DNA from: Kordiimonadaceae bacterium
GTDB taxonomy: Bacteria > Pseudomonadota > Alphaproteobacteria > Sphingomonadales > Emcibacteraceae
NCBI GenBank assembly: GCA_024236295.1
Contig: JACKKT010000008.1
Span: forward strand, 62,001-126,000
Reading direction: 5' to 3'
DNA length: 64,000 nucleotides
Of this stretch, positions 25,709 through 35,942 are shown one piece after another; position 1 is the first letter of the stretch, and each line of letters begins with the position of its first letter. The translations under genes were made by a program, and so were the position numbers. The notes below the pieces were generated by a model. That model searched no databases and was not told the DNA's origin. It was given only the letters and a program-made list of their open reading frames with translations.

Positions 25709-27211
25709 ATGTGGTTAAAACAATATAGAAAAATTCTTTCAAATACGCTTCTCATCATTATGCCGCTCACACTACAAGCCTGTACAACGCTTAACCCGGC
25801 CACCGGACAACAGGATTTTACGCCTTTTATGTCCCCTTCAAAAGAATTACAGATAGGTCAGCAACAGCACCCTCTGATCCTTCAGGAAAATGGTGGCGAT
25901 TATAAAAATCCAAAAGTTGCAAATTTTGTCAATGATCTGGGACAGCGACTGGTCGCAAATTCTGAGCTTAAAGACTATCCCTTTACTTTCACAGTACTGG
26001 ATACGCCGCTTGTAAACGCATTCGCGTTACCCGGCGGATATGTTTATGTCACCCGCGGCATTCTTGCCATGGTTAATAGTGAATCAGCGTTGGCATCCGT
26101 AATCGGCCATGAAATTGGACATGTAACCGCGCGTCACGCTGCCAAAAGATATAATAATCAAATGTTTGCCGGGCTCGGCGCAGCAATTCTCGGCGCAGTT
26201 TCCGGTGATTCCGGTGTCGCTAACAGCCTAAATCAGGGAGCACAGGTTTATCTGTTAAGTTATTCACGCAATCAGGAATATCAGTCTGATGAACTTGGCG
26301 TGCGCTATTCTAGCCGCGCCGGGTTTGACCCTTATGCGGCCGCTGAAATGCTTAAATCCCTTGATGCGGACCATAAACTGCAACTGATCCTAGCAAACCG
26401 GGCAGGTGAGCCGGAACAATCGGATTTCTTTTCTACCCACCCGAATACACAGGACAGGGTTTCAAGAGCTTATACAGAAGCTGTAAACACACAAATTCCG
26501 GAAAATTCTCGTGACCGCCATCAAGACCAGTATTTTAATGTGATTGATGGAATGCTTTGGGGTGATGACCTGAAGCAGGGGGTTATTAACGGCCGCAACT
26601 TTATACATCCGACCATGAAGTTAAAATTCACCGCCCCTGAAAATTATGTATTACAAAATACCGCCGATGCCGTTATGGCCCGTGGCACCGGTGATGCAGA
26701 AGGCGGTGTTGTCATTTTTTCCGGTGGAAGTATGAAAGACAAAACCATAACGCAATATGGCAATGATGCCTGGTCCGCTTATAAAATTGAAAACCCCATG
26801 GAGGGTGTTCAGACTATGAAGGTCAACGGCATGGATGCCATGACCGGTTATACAAATATGACTTTGAATGAACAGAATTATGTCGTGAGGATAGTTGCCA
26901 TTCAATATGCTGGCGATTCCGCCTATCATTTTGTCATGCTTACCCCGCAGTCAAAATATCAGGCTCTATCTGAACGGCTTCAACGTATGACATACAGCTT
27001 TAATAAAATCACGCAAGCCGAAGCTGACGGGATAAAAGGCAGAAAAATCAAGATCGTTACCGTTCAGCGTGGTGATACTATTGAAAGCATTGCCCGCAAT
27101 ATGGATTTTGATGAATATAAGGTTGAAAGATTTGTGGCCCTGAATGGTCTTGAGCAAAGTCAGCCCCTTAGAACTGGTCAGAAATTAAAACTGATCGTCA
27201 GAGACAACTGA
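25709..27211 (+). CDS. M48-family metalloprotease lipoprotein with C-terminal LysM
   Basis: 500 aa periplasmic zinc protease of the BepA/YfgC-like M48 group, normally engaged in outer-membrane protein quality control. The lipobox LQAC (Cys25) makes it a lipoprotein. The zinc motif HEIGH is at 134-138, with the upstream AFALPGGYVYVTRG segment and downstream NQEYQSDELGVRY giving the third ligand Glu. The C-terminal ~50 residues (TVQRGDTIESIARNMDFDEYK... is the start) are a LysM domain, unlike the TPR tail of BepA, so cell-wall anchoring is likely. Start has GGGAG upstream. It ends one base before the minus-strand MFS gene. Confidence 0.92.
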   Translation: MWLKQYRKILSNTLLIIMPLTLQACTTLNPATGQQDFTPFMSPSKELQIGQQQHPLILQENGGDYKNPKVANFVNDLGQRLVANSELKDYPFTFTVLDTPLVNAFALPGGYVYVTRGILAMVNSESALASVIGHEIGHVTARHAAKRYNNQMFAGLGAAILGAVSGDSGVANSLNQGAQVYLLSYSRNQEYQSDELGVRYSSRAGFDPYAAAEMLKSLDADHKLQLILANRAGEPEQSDFFSTHPNTQDRVSRAYTEAVNTQIPENSRDRHQDQYFNVIDGMLWGDDLKQGVINGRNFIHPTMKLKFTAPENYVLQNTADAVMARGTGDAEGGVVIFSGGSMKDKTITQYGNDAWSAYKIENPMEGVQTMKVNGMDAMTGYTNMTLNEQNYVVRIVAIQYAGDSAYHFVMLTPQSKYQALSERLQRMTYSFNKITQAEADGIKGRKIKIVTVQRGDTIESIARNMDFDEYKVERFVALNGLEQSQPLRTGQKLKLIVRDN

Positions 27212-28396
27212 TTAAGCCGGTTGTTTTTTTGCTGACCAGATAAATTCATTGCCCGGAGCTGGCATGGCAGGAATTAAATTTGAGGTGACAAGGGAAGCGA
27301 CAGCAAATCCAGCACCAATATAAAATACAAGGGACGGACTAAACATCCAGATCATCCCAAAAGTTGTGGGGATCACAACGGCGGCTATATGATCTATGGT
27401 GAAGCTTACACTGGCTGTTGCGGCAACATCTTCCCGATCAGCAATTTTCTGGAAATAAGTTTTGATGCCGATAGCCATAGCAAAGAATAAATGATCAATC
27501 ACATATAGGCTCCCGGCGATTATAGAATTATCGACAACCGCATATCCCACAAAAACGGAAACAAGACCGGCATATTCAATAGTCAGGGCCCAGCGTTCAC
27601 CAATTTTTTCAATAAGTTTGCCTATAATCGGTGCAATAACAATATTGGCCCCTTTATTGATCAAGTATAATGCTGTTATTTCCCCTAGAGAATAGCCGAA
27701 TTTTTCAACCAGTAGAAATCCGGCAAAAACCATAAAAATCTGACGACGCGCCCCTTTTAAAAATGTTAGCAGATAAAAAATCCAGTATCTTTTTTTTAGG
27801 AATAGTTTCTTTTTTTGCGGCACGAGGGATTCGAAATTTGGAAATAAAAACCAGAGATGAATGACCATACCAACACCCAGCACACCTGAAACCGTATAAA
27901 TAATCACATAATCAAATTTCAACACAGTTGATAGGACCCATATAACCATATAAGTAATCAGTCCTGCCAATGAGCTATACCCGATGACTTTACCCATAAA
28001 TGCCGGAGCGTCTTCCTTTGGAAGCCATTGAAGTGTCAGACTGCTGTTGATGGTTTCAAAATAATGAAAACCAATAGACATCACAAAAGTTGTGGCGATC
28101 AGACCATATTTGCTAGGGAAATATCCCGTTGCGAGAACCCCGATTGACAATAGAAATAAAGCAAAAATAGCAAGTGTCTGTTCTCTCATAATAAGCAAAA
28201 CAAAAACAGCTGTGAAAGCAAGAAACCCTGGGATTTCGCGAACCGACTGAAGGTCCCCCATATCAGCCCCGGAAAAATTAGCGCGCTCAACGGCAAAATT
28301 GTTGATCATCACATTCCAAACCGAGAATACGATGGCCATGATAACGGACATATATATAAGTGCCTGTCTGGATTTTTTAGCGTTTATTTCATCCAT
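27212..28396 (-). CDS. MFS transporter (second gene of an overlapping pair)
   Basis: About 394 aa major-facilitator protein with roughly 11-12 membrane segments. The start is ATG 28396, inside ATGGATGA overlapping the upstream gene's stop, with GGG upstream. The sequence has no strong substrate signature; relatives are annotated only as MFS. It is coupled to the LplT-like MFS gene, and the pair ends flush with the M48 gene stop (27211/27212), so readthrough control by a terminator is not visible. Cargo unknown. Confidence 0.8.
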   Translation of the reverse strand: MDEINAKKSRQALIYMSVIMAIVFSVWNVMINNFAVERANFSGADMGDLQSVREIPGFLAFTAVFVLLIMREQTLAIFALFLLSIGVLATGYFPSKYGLIATTFVMSIGFHYFETINSSLTLQWLPKEDAPAFMGKVIGYSSLAGLITYMVIWVLSTVLKFDYVIIYTVSGVLGVGMVIHLWFLFPNFESLVPQKKKLFLKKRYWIFYLLTFLKGARRQIFMVFAGFLLVEKFGYSLGEITALYLINKGANIVIAPIIGKLIEKIGERWALTIEYAGLVSVFVGYAVVDNSIIAGSLYVIDHLFFAMAIGIKTYFQKIADREDVAATASVSFTIDHIAAVVIPTTFGMIWMFSPSLVFYIGAGFAVASLVTSNLIPAMPAPGNEFIWSAKKQPA

Positions 28397-29741
28397 TCTT
28401 TGCCCTGCCAAGAAACTTCATAATTTTTTGGACCATTGCCGGCATTTCATCTTTATGCAACAGACGGCCTATGTAAAAAACGAAGAAAACATTAAGAATA
28501 CCAATAGTCAGGAAAATTTCCGGTAGTGTATAATCAAGGGACAAAAGAAAAATACTTCCCCCCGCCGATAAGACCATAAAAAGCGAATTCAGGATATTAT
28601 TGGCAGCCACCATTCGTGATCTTTCCTGCGGGTCGCTTTCTGCCTGCATAATGGCATATAGCGGCACAATATAAACACCTCCTGAAACAGCAATACCTAG
28701 CAGGTCTATTACCACCCTTATATTTTTAGGTTCTGAAATGAAGTCTTTAACGCCGTATAGATCACCAAAAACCTCTAAGAGAGGTACTGATACTGATGAA
28801 CTGGCAAAATAAAGATCAATTGTAAAAACTGTCATCATTAATGCAGCCAAGGGTACAAATCGGGCCGTGATGACCCCTTTAACCAATTTATTGCATAGTA
28901 GCGAACCGACCCCGATCCCCACAGAGAAAGTACAAAGCAGCAGCGTTACCACCTGTTCGTTGGATTTTAAGATATCTTTGCCAAAAGTCGGGAACTGTGC
29001 CAGAAAAGTTGCGCCATAAAACCAGAACCAGGAAATACCGATTATGGTCAAAAATACACGATGCTTTGCTCTGGCCTTATTAATTATATTGATCGTTTCT
29101 GAAAATAAATTCAAATTAATTTCAAGATCAGGTGCAACGCCTTTGGCCCTCGGTATTTTTTTGCTGGACAGATAACCGGACAAAGACACAAGTACAATCA
29201 ACAGCGAAACAATTTCAATTCCATGGTCAGCCAAAATCAGTAGTCCCCCCAAAATGGTGCCAAGAAGTATAGCAATAAAGGTTCCCATTTCTATCAGACC
29301 ATTACCGCCAATAAGTTCATCCTGATTAAGATGATCAGGAAGGATACCATATTTAATAGGCCCGAAGAAAGTTGACTGGGTCCCCATCAAAAAAAGCAAC
29401 AGCAACAACATATAAAGGCTTCCCATAAAAAATGCAGCTGATGCCAATACCATCAGAATGATTTCGACCAGCTTTATTTTTTCTATCATCGCCGATTTTT
29501 CAAGCTTGTCCGCATATTGTCCGGCCAAAGATGAAAACAGAAAAAAAGGCAGAATAAATATGCCTGCCGCAATGTTGACCAACATTTTTTCATCAAACCC
29601 TGAGCGCAGTCCAACATCATATGTTACCAGCATCACTAGTGCTGTTTTAAACACATTATCATTAAAAGCTCCAAGAAATTGGGTAATAAAAAGAGGCGCA
29701 AACCTTTTCGTGCTAAAAAGATGAAATTGATTTTCCTGCAT
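28389..29741 (-). CDS. MFS transporter, LplT-like
   Basis: About 450 aa MFS protein whose N-terminus FAPLFITQFLGAFNDNVFKTALVMLVTYD is the motif of LplT-type lysophospholipid flippases and their acyltransferase-fused relatives. No acyltransferase domain is attached. The start is ATG 29741, seven bases after AGGGA; the longer frame begins with TTG at 29777. About 12 membrane segments are present. Lysophospholipid import across the inner membrane is the best guess; the overlapping second MFS gene makes an unusual pair. Confidence 0.85.
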   Translation of the reverse strand: MQENQFHLFSTKRFAPLFITQFLGAFNDNVFKTALVMLVTYDVGLRSGFDEKMLVNIAAGIFILPFFLFSSLAGQYADKLEKSAMIEKIKLVEIILMVLASAAFFMGSLYMLLLLLFLMGTQSTFFGPIKYGILPDHLNQDELIGGNGLIEMGTFIAILLGTILGGLLILADHGIEIVSLLIVLVSLSGYLSSKKIPRAKGVAPDLEINLNLFSETINIINKARAKHRVFLTIIGISWFWFYGATFLAQFPTFGKDILKSNEQVVTLLLCTFSVGIGVGSLLCNKLVKGVITARFVPLAALMMTVFTIDLYFASSSVSVPLLEVFGDLYGVKDFISEPKNIRVVIDLLGIAVSGGVYIVPLYAIMQAESDPQERSRMVAANNILNSLFMVLSAGGSIFLLSLDYTLPEIFLTIGILNVFFVFYIGRLLHKDEMPAMVQKIMKFLGRAKNG

Positions 29742-29884
29742 CAAGATCCCTGATTTTTTTCTTATCCAAATACTCAACCGGTATCTTTCACATATTCCTT
29801 TCTTTAAGCAAGCTTTATATTGTTTGATAAAAATCAGAATAGGCGTTTCATATCATTACATGATTGTTAAAAATACTTTAAATT

Positions 29885-32800
29885 TTATTGCTCTGATGCA
29901 ATGTGATCCGTCCCGGCATTTTTAAAAATGCTGAGTATATTTTTCCTAAAATCGTTGAAATATATATATACAATCGGAACCAGGAACAAAGTTGCAATGG
30001 TTGAAAATAACACCCCGAAAGCCAGAGAAACCACTGTCGGGATCAGGAACTGAGCCTGCAGACTTGTTTCTGTCATCATTGGTGCCAGACCGATAAAGGT
30101 TGTAAATGATGTCAGGAAAATTGGTCTGAAACGTTCTTCTGCGGATATCTCAACTGCCCTAAGGGCACTTTCCCCCTTACTTCTTAAATCATTTATATAA
30201 TCTAGCAGAACGAGGTTATCATTGACCACAACCCCAGCCGCGGCCACAATCCCGAGAATTGAATAGAGGCTGAAATCCATACCCATAAAGAAATGACCAA
30301 GAACCGCTCCCATATAGGCAAAGGGAAGAGCTGTCAGGATTATAAATGGTTGACTGTAAGAATTAAACGCAACGGCCAGTAAAATATAAATACCAACAAG
30401 AGCCAGCGCAAATCCATTGGCCAGTGACGTAATAAACTCCTGCTGGTCTTTTTGCTGGCCTTCAAAACTTACTTCAACGTCCGGATATTTTGATTTCCAC
30501 TGATCAATATATTTATCCTGTATATCCTTTATGATCTCGGCCATGTTGGCAATATCCTTATTCACATTTGCCTTGACCGTTGTTGTCCGTTGGCGATCTG
30601 TCCGCTGAATTGTTGTATAGGCGCGCTGATATTTGACATCGCCCACAGATTCAAATGGAACCTCATCCCCTGTTCCTGTTCTGATCCGCATTTCATCCAG
30701 CGTGTCAAATGACCTTCTGTCTTCTTTAGGTAAGCGAACCATAACCTTAACCGTATCCTTGCCACGGGCTACACGCTGCACTTCCTGACCATAAAATGCC
30801 TGCCGGACCTGCCGGGCCATATCGGTCAGAGTCAGGCCCATATTTTCCGCGCTGGGCAAAATGGAAAGCACCGCTTCCATTCTTGCCGTATCTGCTGAAT
30901 CGGAAATACTGTATAAGCCGTTATATCCTTCATAGGCTCTTTTGACATCCTCAGCCATCTGGTCAATAGCGTCACTATCCGGTGATTTAAGCATAATATT
31001 AATCGATTCTCCTGATCCTCCGGTGGTTGAAAAATCAAAAGATATTTCCCTGGCATCCGGGATTACAGGCAAAATATCACGCCACCGCGCCGCGTATTTA
31101 GCGACGTCAAAATTCACGTTTTCGATATTCTGAAAAACCATGAATGCAGAAGCAAAAGAACCATTGCCGTTTGACATGACAAGCAGGTCTTTAAAAAGAT
31201 CATCATCAGGAAATTCTTTCCTTATTTCGGCTTCAATTTGTCTTGCTTTATCCTCAAGTAAAACGGAAGCATTATCCACAATATTGTATGGTGCCCCGGC
31301 AGGGAACTGAATACGTGCCTGGATAAAATTCATCGACACTTCAGGATTAAAGACCATTTTGATCCAGCCGGCCGCATGAATGGAGGTGACAATCATACTT
31401 AATGAAATAATCATCAATAGCGATAGTCCCTTATGGTGAAGGGCTTTATCAAGAAGCGGGCGATAGAGTTTGTGAATTGTATGGTTCAAAAAAGCCTGGG
31501 ATTTTGTTTGTAGCAGCTTGGTAAAATTTGCCACTTTTTCTTGTACATATTTTGGAATTAAAAGCAGAAATATCCGCGCAAAATCATTGGGTTTCTTATC
31601 ATTCAAATGCCTAAGGTGAGCGGGCAGGATAAAAAGCGCCTCAAGGATCGAAAAAGACAGGCACAATATTACCACAACCGGAATGCCAAAGATGAATTTG
31701 CCAATTACACCGTCTATAAAAAGCATTGGCGAGAAAAAGATCATCGTGGTTGCTGCAGAGAAGATGACCGGTCTGGCCACTTTCAGGGCTCCATCTATCG
31801 AGCCTTGATCACCATGATTTCCTTTCTGGTTTTCAAGATGGATACTTTCGCCAATGATAATGGCGTCGTCAACGACTATTCCAAGAATGAGCAAAAAGGC
31901 AAAAAGGCTGATCATGCTTAAGGCAACACCTGTGGCTGGCAAAATGGCAAAGCAGCCAAGGAATGTGACAGCGATACCAGCCGACACCCATCCGGCAAGG
32001 GCAGGTGAAAGAAAGATCAGCAATCCGAAAAATACCAGTACCATACCCCCAACAGCATTCCAGATCAGCATATCAAGTCTGCTTTCAAAAATTTCTGATG
32101 TATCAAACCAGTTCGTAATTTTTATACCATCCGGAAGTGAAGGTCTTATTTCCTCATCAAGAACCCGGTTTAATTCGGCACTTAATTTGACAACATCCGG
32201 CGTAGATTCTGATCGGATGAATAAAAATAGTCCCGGCTTTCCATTCATGCGCAGCAATACATGATCATCCGTAAATCCATCGACCACATTGGCCACATCC
32301 TTAAGCAAGACCCGCGTTCCATCGGCATTCTGCAGGACGATAATATTCTCAAAATCCTGCTTCACATACGCCTGCCCGCGGGTTACAATCTGAATTTGAC
32401 CGGCAATACTATCGACTTTTCCAGCGGGAAGGTTGGTCGAGGATTTTGAAATCGCATTTGCAACCTGATCAAAGGTCAGATTATATTTTTGCAGCTGAAG
32501 TTCTGAAACTTCAATAGAAACTTCATATTGACGATCCCCGTTCAGGACCGTTTTTGCCGCACCCGGAATTTCTGCCAAGCGATCCCGAACCTTACGGCCA
32601 ACTTCTTTTAATTCATATTCAGAAGCATCCCCGTAAATTGCCAGATTCATAATATCCATCTGAACATAAGAACGTGAAATAATGGGCCGTTCCGAAAGGC
32701 TGGGGAATGTGTTAATGGCATCAACCCTGGCTTTTACCTGATTAAGAACACTTTCAACATCTTCGCCTTCCTCAATTTCAATGGTGACTGATCCAACGCC

Positions 32801-33061
32801 TTCCTGGGCACGCCCAGTAAGCCTTTTAATGCCGCGAATATCGAATACCGCTTCCTCAAGCCGGATAACAATGCGGTCTTCCACTTCCTTCGGACCGGCG
32901 CCCAGATAAGGGACACTGACATTGATAATATCTGTCGCAGCCGTCGGCATTGCCGTCTTGCCGATATTGATATACCCAATGACGCCAAGACCAAGAACCA
33001 CCAACATGATCAGATTTGATGCCACCGGATTCTTAACAAACCATCTGACCAGACTAGTCAT
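29885..33061 (-). CDS. RND efflux inner-membrane permease (HAE1/AcrB type)
   Basis: About 1058 aa proton-driven RND pump subunit. Two repeats of one plus five membrane helices frame large periplasmic domains. Helix 4 has the proton-relay pair Asp-Asp in LILGIVVDDAIIIGESIH, and the second half has GIVAAAGVVVNDNLVLLDYIN in the matching helix. Start ATG 33061 is chosen because GGAG lies seven bases upstream and the ATG overlaps the adaptor's stop by eight bases; the frame extends to 33082. It is the last gene of the tripartite operon 35758-29885. Confidence 0.94.
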   Translation of the reverse strand: MTSLVRWFVKNPVASNLIMLVVLGLGVIGYINIGKTAMPTAATDIINVSVPYLGAGPKEVEDRIVIRLEEAVFDIRGIKRLTGRAQEGVGSVTIEIEEGEDVESVLNQVKARVDAINTFPSLSERPIISRSYVQMDIMNLAIYGDASEYELKEVGRKVRDRLAEIPGAAKTVLNGDRQYEVSIEVSELQLQKYNLTFDQVANAISKSSTNLPAGKVDSIAGQIQIVTRGQAYVKQDFENIIVLQNADGTRVLLKDVANVVDGFTDDHVLLRMNGKPGLFLFIRSESTPDVVKLSAELNRVLDEEIRPSLPDGIKITNWFDTSEIFESRLDMLIWNAVGGMVLVFFGLLIFLSPALAGWVSAGIAVTFLGCFAILPATGVALSMISLFAFLLILGIVVDDAIIIGESIHLENQKGNHGDQGSIDGALKVARPVIFSAATTMIFFSPMLFIDGVIGKFIFGIPVVVILCLSFSILEALFILPAHLRHLNDKKPNDFARIFLLLIPKYVQEKVANFTKLLQTKSQAFLNHTIHKLYRPLLDKALHHKGLSLLMIISLSMIVTSIHAAGWIKMVFNPEVSMNFIQARIQFPAGAPYNIVDNASVLLEDKARQIEAEIRKEFPDDDLFKDLLVMSNGNGSFASAFMVFQNIENVNFDVAKYAARWRDILPVIPDAREISFDFSTTGGSGESINIMLKSPDSDAIDQMAEDVKRAYEGYNGLYSISDSADTARMEAVLSILPSAENMGLTLTDMARQVRQAFYGQEVQRVARGKDTVKVMVRLPKEDRRSFDTLDEMRIRTGTGDEVPFESVGDVKYQRAYTTIQRTDRQRTTTVKANVNKDIANMAEIIKDIQDKYIDQWKSKYPDVEVSFEGQQKDQQEFITSLANGFALALVGIYILLAVAFNSYSQPFIILTALPFAYMGAVLGHFFMGMDFSLYSILGIVAAAGVVVNDNLVLLDYINDLRSKGESALRAVEISAEERFRPIFLTSFTTFIGLAPMMTETSLQAQFLIPTVVSLAFGVLFSTIATLFLVPIVYIYFNDFRKNILSIFKNAGTDHIASEQ

Positions 33062-34298
33062 TATTTTTCTCCGATGGCGCATTATTTAAACCTTCAGGCA
33101 TCAAGGTTGATGCCAGATCAACCATAGAGGTCTGAGGGTCCGTTTCAACCAGCAACCCATCAACACCTACCCCCAACTGTGACAAATTGACGATATCGCC
33201 ATCTTCAATTCCCGATCCAACAACAATATAATCGCTGTTGGTTTCAATCACATCGACCATTCGGGTTCGAAGCCTATGATCCTTGTCCACAATGAGAACC
33301 TGATTGCCCTGTCTTAGACTTTCTCTCGGTAGCCTATATACATTTTCAAAAGAACGGCCTTCAATTTCTGCACTGACAAACTGGCCTATGGTTATTGGCG
33401 TACCATCACGTGGGGAATCAAGCTCATCCCCTTTCAGTTCAGCAACCACATAAAGAATGCGGCTCTTTACATCAATAATCCCTTCTGTTCTTACGACACG
33501 GGCGTTCCACGAATTTTCCTTATTGGCAAACTGCCCGGTTAAACGCACTTCATATTGACGCTTCCCGGTCTGGAGGCCTGCGAGATCAAATTGAGATATA
33601 TCTCTGTTTGTAAGTGGCAATCTTACTTCAAGTGTTTCTGTGGAATAATATTTACCGACTTTAATACCTCTATTCAGGAACTGACCGAAATCGACATTTT
33701 TTTCTGTTAAAATGCCTTCAAACGGCGCTTTAATTACAGTACGCTCAAGATCCAGTTCTGCTTTTTTCAGGCTTGCTTCTGCTGATTTAAGGGCTGCTAT
33801 TGCCCCTTCACGTTGTGGTTTTCGAAGGGTCAGATCAGATGCTTCACCCTGACCAAGCTCTGCCCATTCAGCTGCCGCCAATTCCGCCTCCGCATTTTCC
33901 TGCATGACTCGCTGTTTACGTTCGGCAATACTGGCTTCTGCGGTTACGACGGCCAGTTCATAATCCCGAGGATCAATTTTTATGATCACCTCATCTTTTT
34001 TGAATCTTCCGCCGGAAACAAATTTAGGAGAAACATAAGTAACTTCACCGGATACCTGGGGAATAATATCAATCACCTGTTTTGCCGCTACAGTGCCCTG
34101 GCTTTTGACAAAAAGTTTCATGTCGGACTTTTGAGCAATGGTTGATCTTATGGTTCTTGGAAGAATTTCAGTTTTCTGCCCTTCAGGTTCTGGACCAAAA
34201 TGTATAATTGTTCCGGCAACGCCAATCCCTATACCTAGTATAATTAGACCGGGCATCATTCTTTTTAAGCCGTTGGTTAAAGAATTAAAAAAATTCAT
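33054..34298 (-). CDS. RND efflux periplasmic adaptor (membrane fusion protein)
   Basis: 414 aa HlyD/AcrA-type adaptor linking pump and outer-membrane channel. An N-terminal membrane segment (MPGLIILGIGIGVAGTIIHF) anchors it, followed by a lipoyl half (VTYVSPKFVSGGRFKKDEVIIKIDPRDYELA is the strand), an alpha hairpin (residues ~115-180), and the second lipoyl half with VIKAPFEGILTEKNVDFGQFL. Beta-barrel and membrane-proximal domains follow. Its ATG overlaps the outer-membrane gene's stop (ATGA), so the order is channel, adaptor, pump. Confidence 0.94.
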   Translation of the reverse strand: MNFFNSLTNGLKRMMPGLIILGIGIGVAGTIIHFGPEPEGQKTEILPRTIRSTIAQKSDMKLFVKSQGTVAAKQVIDIIPQVSGEVTYVSPKFVSGGRFKKDEVIIKIDPRDYELAVVTAEASIAERKQRVMQENAEAELAAAEWAELGQGEASDLTLRKPQREGAIAALKSAEASLKKAELDLERTVIKAPFEGILTEKNVDFGQFLNRGIKVGKYYSTETLEVRLPLTNRDISQFDLAGLQTGKRQYEVRLTGQFANKENSWNARVVRTEGIIDVKSRILYVVAELKGDELDSPRDGTPITIGQFVSAEIEGRSFENVYRLPRESLRQGNQVLIVDKDHRLRTRMVDVIETNSDYIVVGSGIEDGDIVNLSQLGVGVDGLLVETDPQTSMVDLASTLMPEGLNNAPSEKNND

Positions 34299-35758
34299 GA
34301 TGATATACCCCCGTTTTCTTCATCGCCTTTGTTATTCAGTTCCATCCTGACAGTTTCATTTTCCAGCACATCAGGAAGTGAGCGGGTTGTAAAATCACCG
34401 CCCAAGGATAAATATAGTGAAATTCGATTATTGATACGCTGCTTTTTTATACTAAGTAGCTGACTTTGCTGGGTCAGGCTTGATCTTTGTGACTGAAGCA
34501 ACGTTGAAATGGTAATAAGCCCTTGTGAATACTGCTCAAGTGCCACTTCTTCAGCGGCAATGGCATTTTGTGCGGCAATTTCAATATGCTGAACCCTATC
34601 AGCCAGAGAACGATCATAATCAAGGGCATCTTCAACTTCTTTAAAAGCCCGAAGAAGGGTCTGAGCATAATTCTGTTTTTGTGCTTCAAAATTTAACTGC
34701 TCAGCTTTAGCCGCATAACGTAACTGGCCTCCCTGAAAAATTGGCTGGGTAATGCCACCAACCAAATTCCAGAATACATTATCAAATTTCAATAGCTCTC
34801 CAAATTCTTCTGACGTATTACTGCCGCGCGCTGTTATAGAAATGCTGGGCAACATTGCCTTTTCAGCTGCTTGTGCCCGATAGCCCGCAGAAAATAGCCG
34901 CGCCTTTGCTGACTGAAGATCAGGCCTGCGTTCTAGAATATCCAGAGGAATACCAATCGGGATTTCATCAAGCTCATCCGGAATTTTTCCTGAAACGTCA
35001 ATATTGGCGGAAGGGTATCTTCCTGCAAATAATTCTAACCTTCTTAATGAAATTCTAAGATCAGTTTCGCGCTGCTTTTCTGTTGCTTTTGCAGCTTCCA
35101 GACTTGTAATTGATAGCCGGAGATCAAGTCCGCTTGACAGGCCTTTTTCAAACCGATCCCTGATTATCCCGGTGGCCCGCTCATAATTTTTGACAGTTCT
35201 ACGGGAAAGTTCCCGTTGCTGATTGGCTTCAATCACATCAAACCAGGATTGCGTTACCTGTGCTGCTAATGAAAGGCGGGCTCCATAAAAATCATATTTC
35301 GCCACTTCATAATTTGACTTGGCATTTGCCGCACTAGCAGAAAGCTTGCCCCAAAGATCAATTTCCCAACTGGCATCCAGTCCAAGTGAAAAACTGTTTG
35401 ATGTATTTTCAACGGGCATTTCAACACTAGTACGACTAGCGCTAAAATTGGCACCAACCCGAGGCAATAATCGTCCGGATGCAGCATCAGCTGTATAGCC
35501 TGCCGAGCGCATTCTTAAAGCCACCTCATTATAATTGGGATTATTTAGCAACACTGCTCTGACAAACTTGCTAAGCGGCTCAATTGCGAAATTATCCAGC
35601 CATCCATTTTCGACAGCCGTATCATTACCGGCAACTGCTTGCCAATTATCGTTGATTTCAACAATTCCGCTAAATTCATCTTCAGCAACAGGAAGTGATG
35701 AACAAGCTGACAACATAATTGTCAGCGCCGTCATGGCCCAAATTTTTGACGTATTCAT
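34295..35758 (-). CDS. Outer-membrane efflux channel, NodT/TolC family lipoprotein
   Basis: 487 aa TolC-fold channel. A lipobox (LSAC, Cys19) gives a lipid anchor, and two OEP repeats are present: first FVRAVLLNNPNYNEVALRMRSAGY, second RRPDLQSAKARLFSAGYRAQAAEKAMLPSI. It is the first gene of the efflux operon, fused by a one-codon overlap to the adaptor. The 184-bp gap upstream holds a direct repeat (35893-35924) that may be an operator. No regulator gene adjoins it, although a TetR gene lies at 38758. Confidence 0.93.
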   Translation of the reverse strand: MNTSKIWAMTALTIMLSACSSLPVAEDEFSGIVEINDNWQAVAGNDTAVENGWLDNFAIEPLSKFVRAVLLNNPNYNEVALRMRSAGYTADAASGRLLPRVGANFSASRTSVEMPVENTSNSFSLGLDASWEIDLWGKLSASAANAKSNYEVAKYDFYGARLSLAAQVTQSWFDVIEANQQRELSRRTVKNYERATGIIRDRFEKGLSSGLDLRLSITSLEAAKATEKQRETDLRISLRRLELFAGRYPSANIDVSGKIPDELDEIPIGIPLDILERRPDLQSAKARLFSAGYRAQAAEKAMLPSISITARGSNTSEEFGELLKFDNVFWNLVGGITQPIFQGGQLRYAAKAEQLNFEAQKQNYAQTLLRAFKEVEDALDYDRSLADRVQHIEIAAQNAIAAEEVALEQYSQGLITISTLLQSQRSSLTQQSQLLSIKKQRINNRISLYLSLGGDFTTRSLPDVLENETVRMELNNKGDEENGGISS

Positions 35759-35892
35759 TCAAATACTCATTTATTGTTGATCTGGTAAACAGTAATTTTT
35801 TTATTCAGCTACCGGATCTATATTTATTTGAAATATCTTCCTGACCTAAAAATAACCGACAATGGCGATCGCTGCTAGTCACAATTATGTTT

Positions 35893-35924
35893 TTTTATCT
35901 CAAAATATATGTATTTTATCTCAA
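35893..35924. repeat. Direct repeat, 11 bp at 21-bp spacing, upstream of the efflux operon
   Basis: TTTTATCTCAA occurs at 35893-35903 and again at 35914-35924, exactly 21 bases (two helical turns) apart, about 135 bases upstream of the channel gene. Spacing fits a dimeric activator site. No known regulator motif is recognised. Confidence 0.45.
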
Positions 35925-35942
35925 TCAGGAATTATCAGCTGA

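Noticed and set aside
31607..32449. Overlapping plus-strand ORFs opposite the RND pump
   Set aside because: Their codons mirror the pump's conserved helices on the other strand; no independent protein signature.
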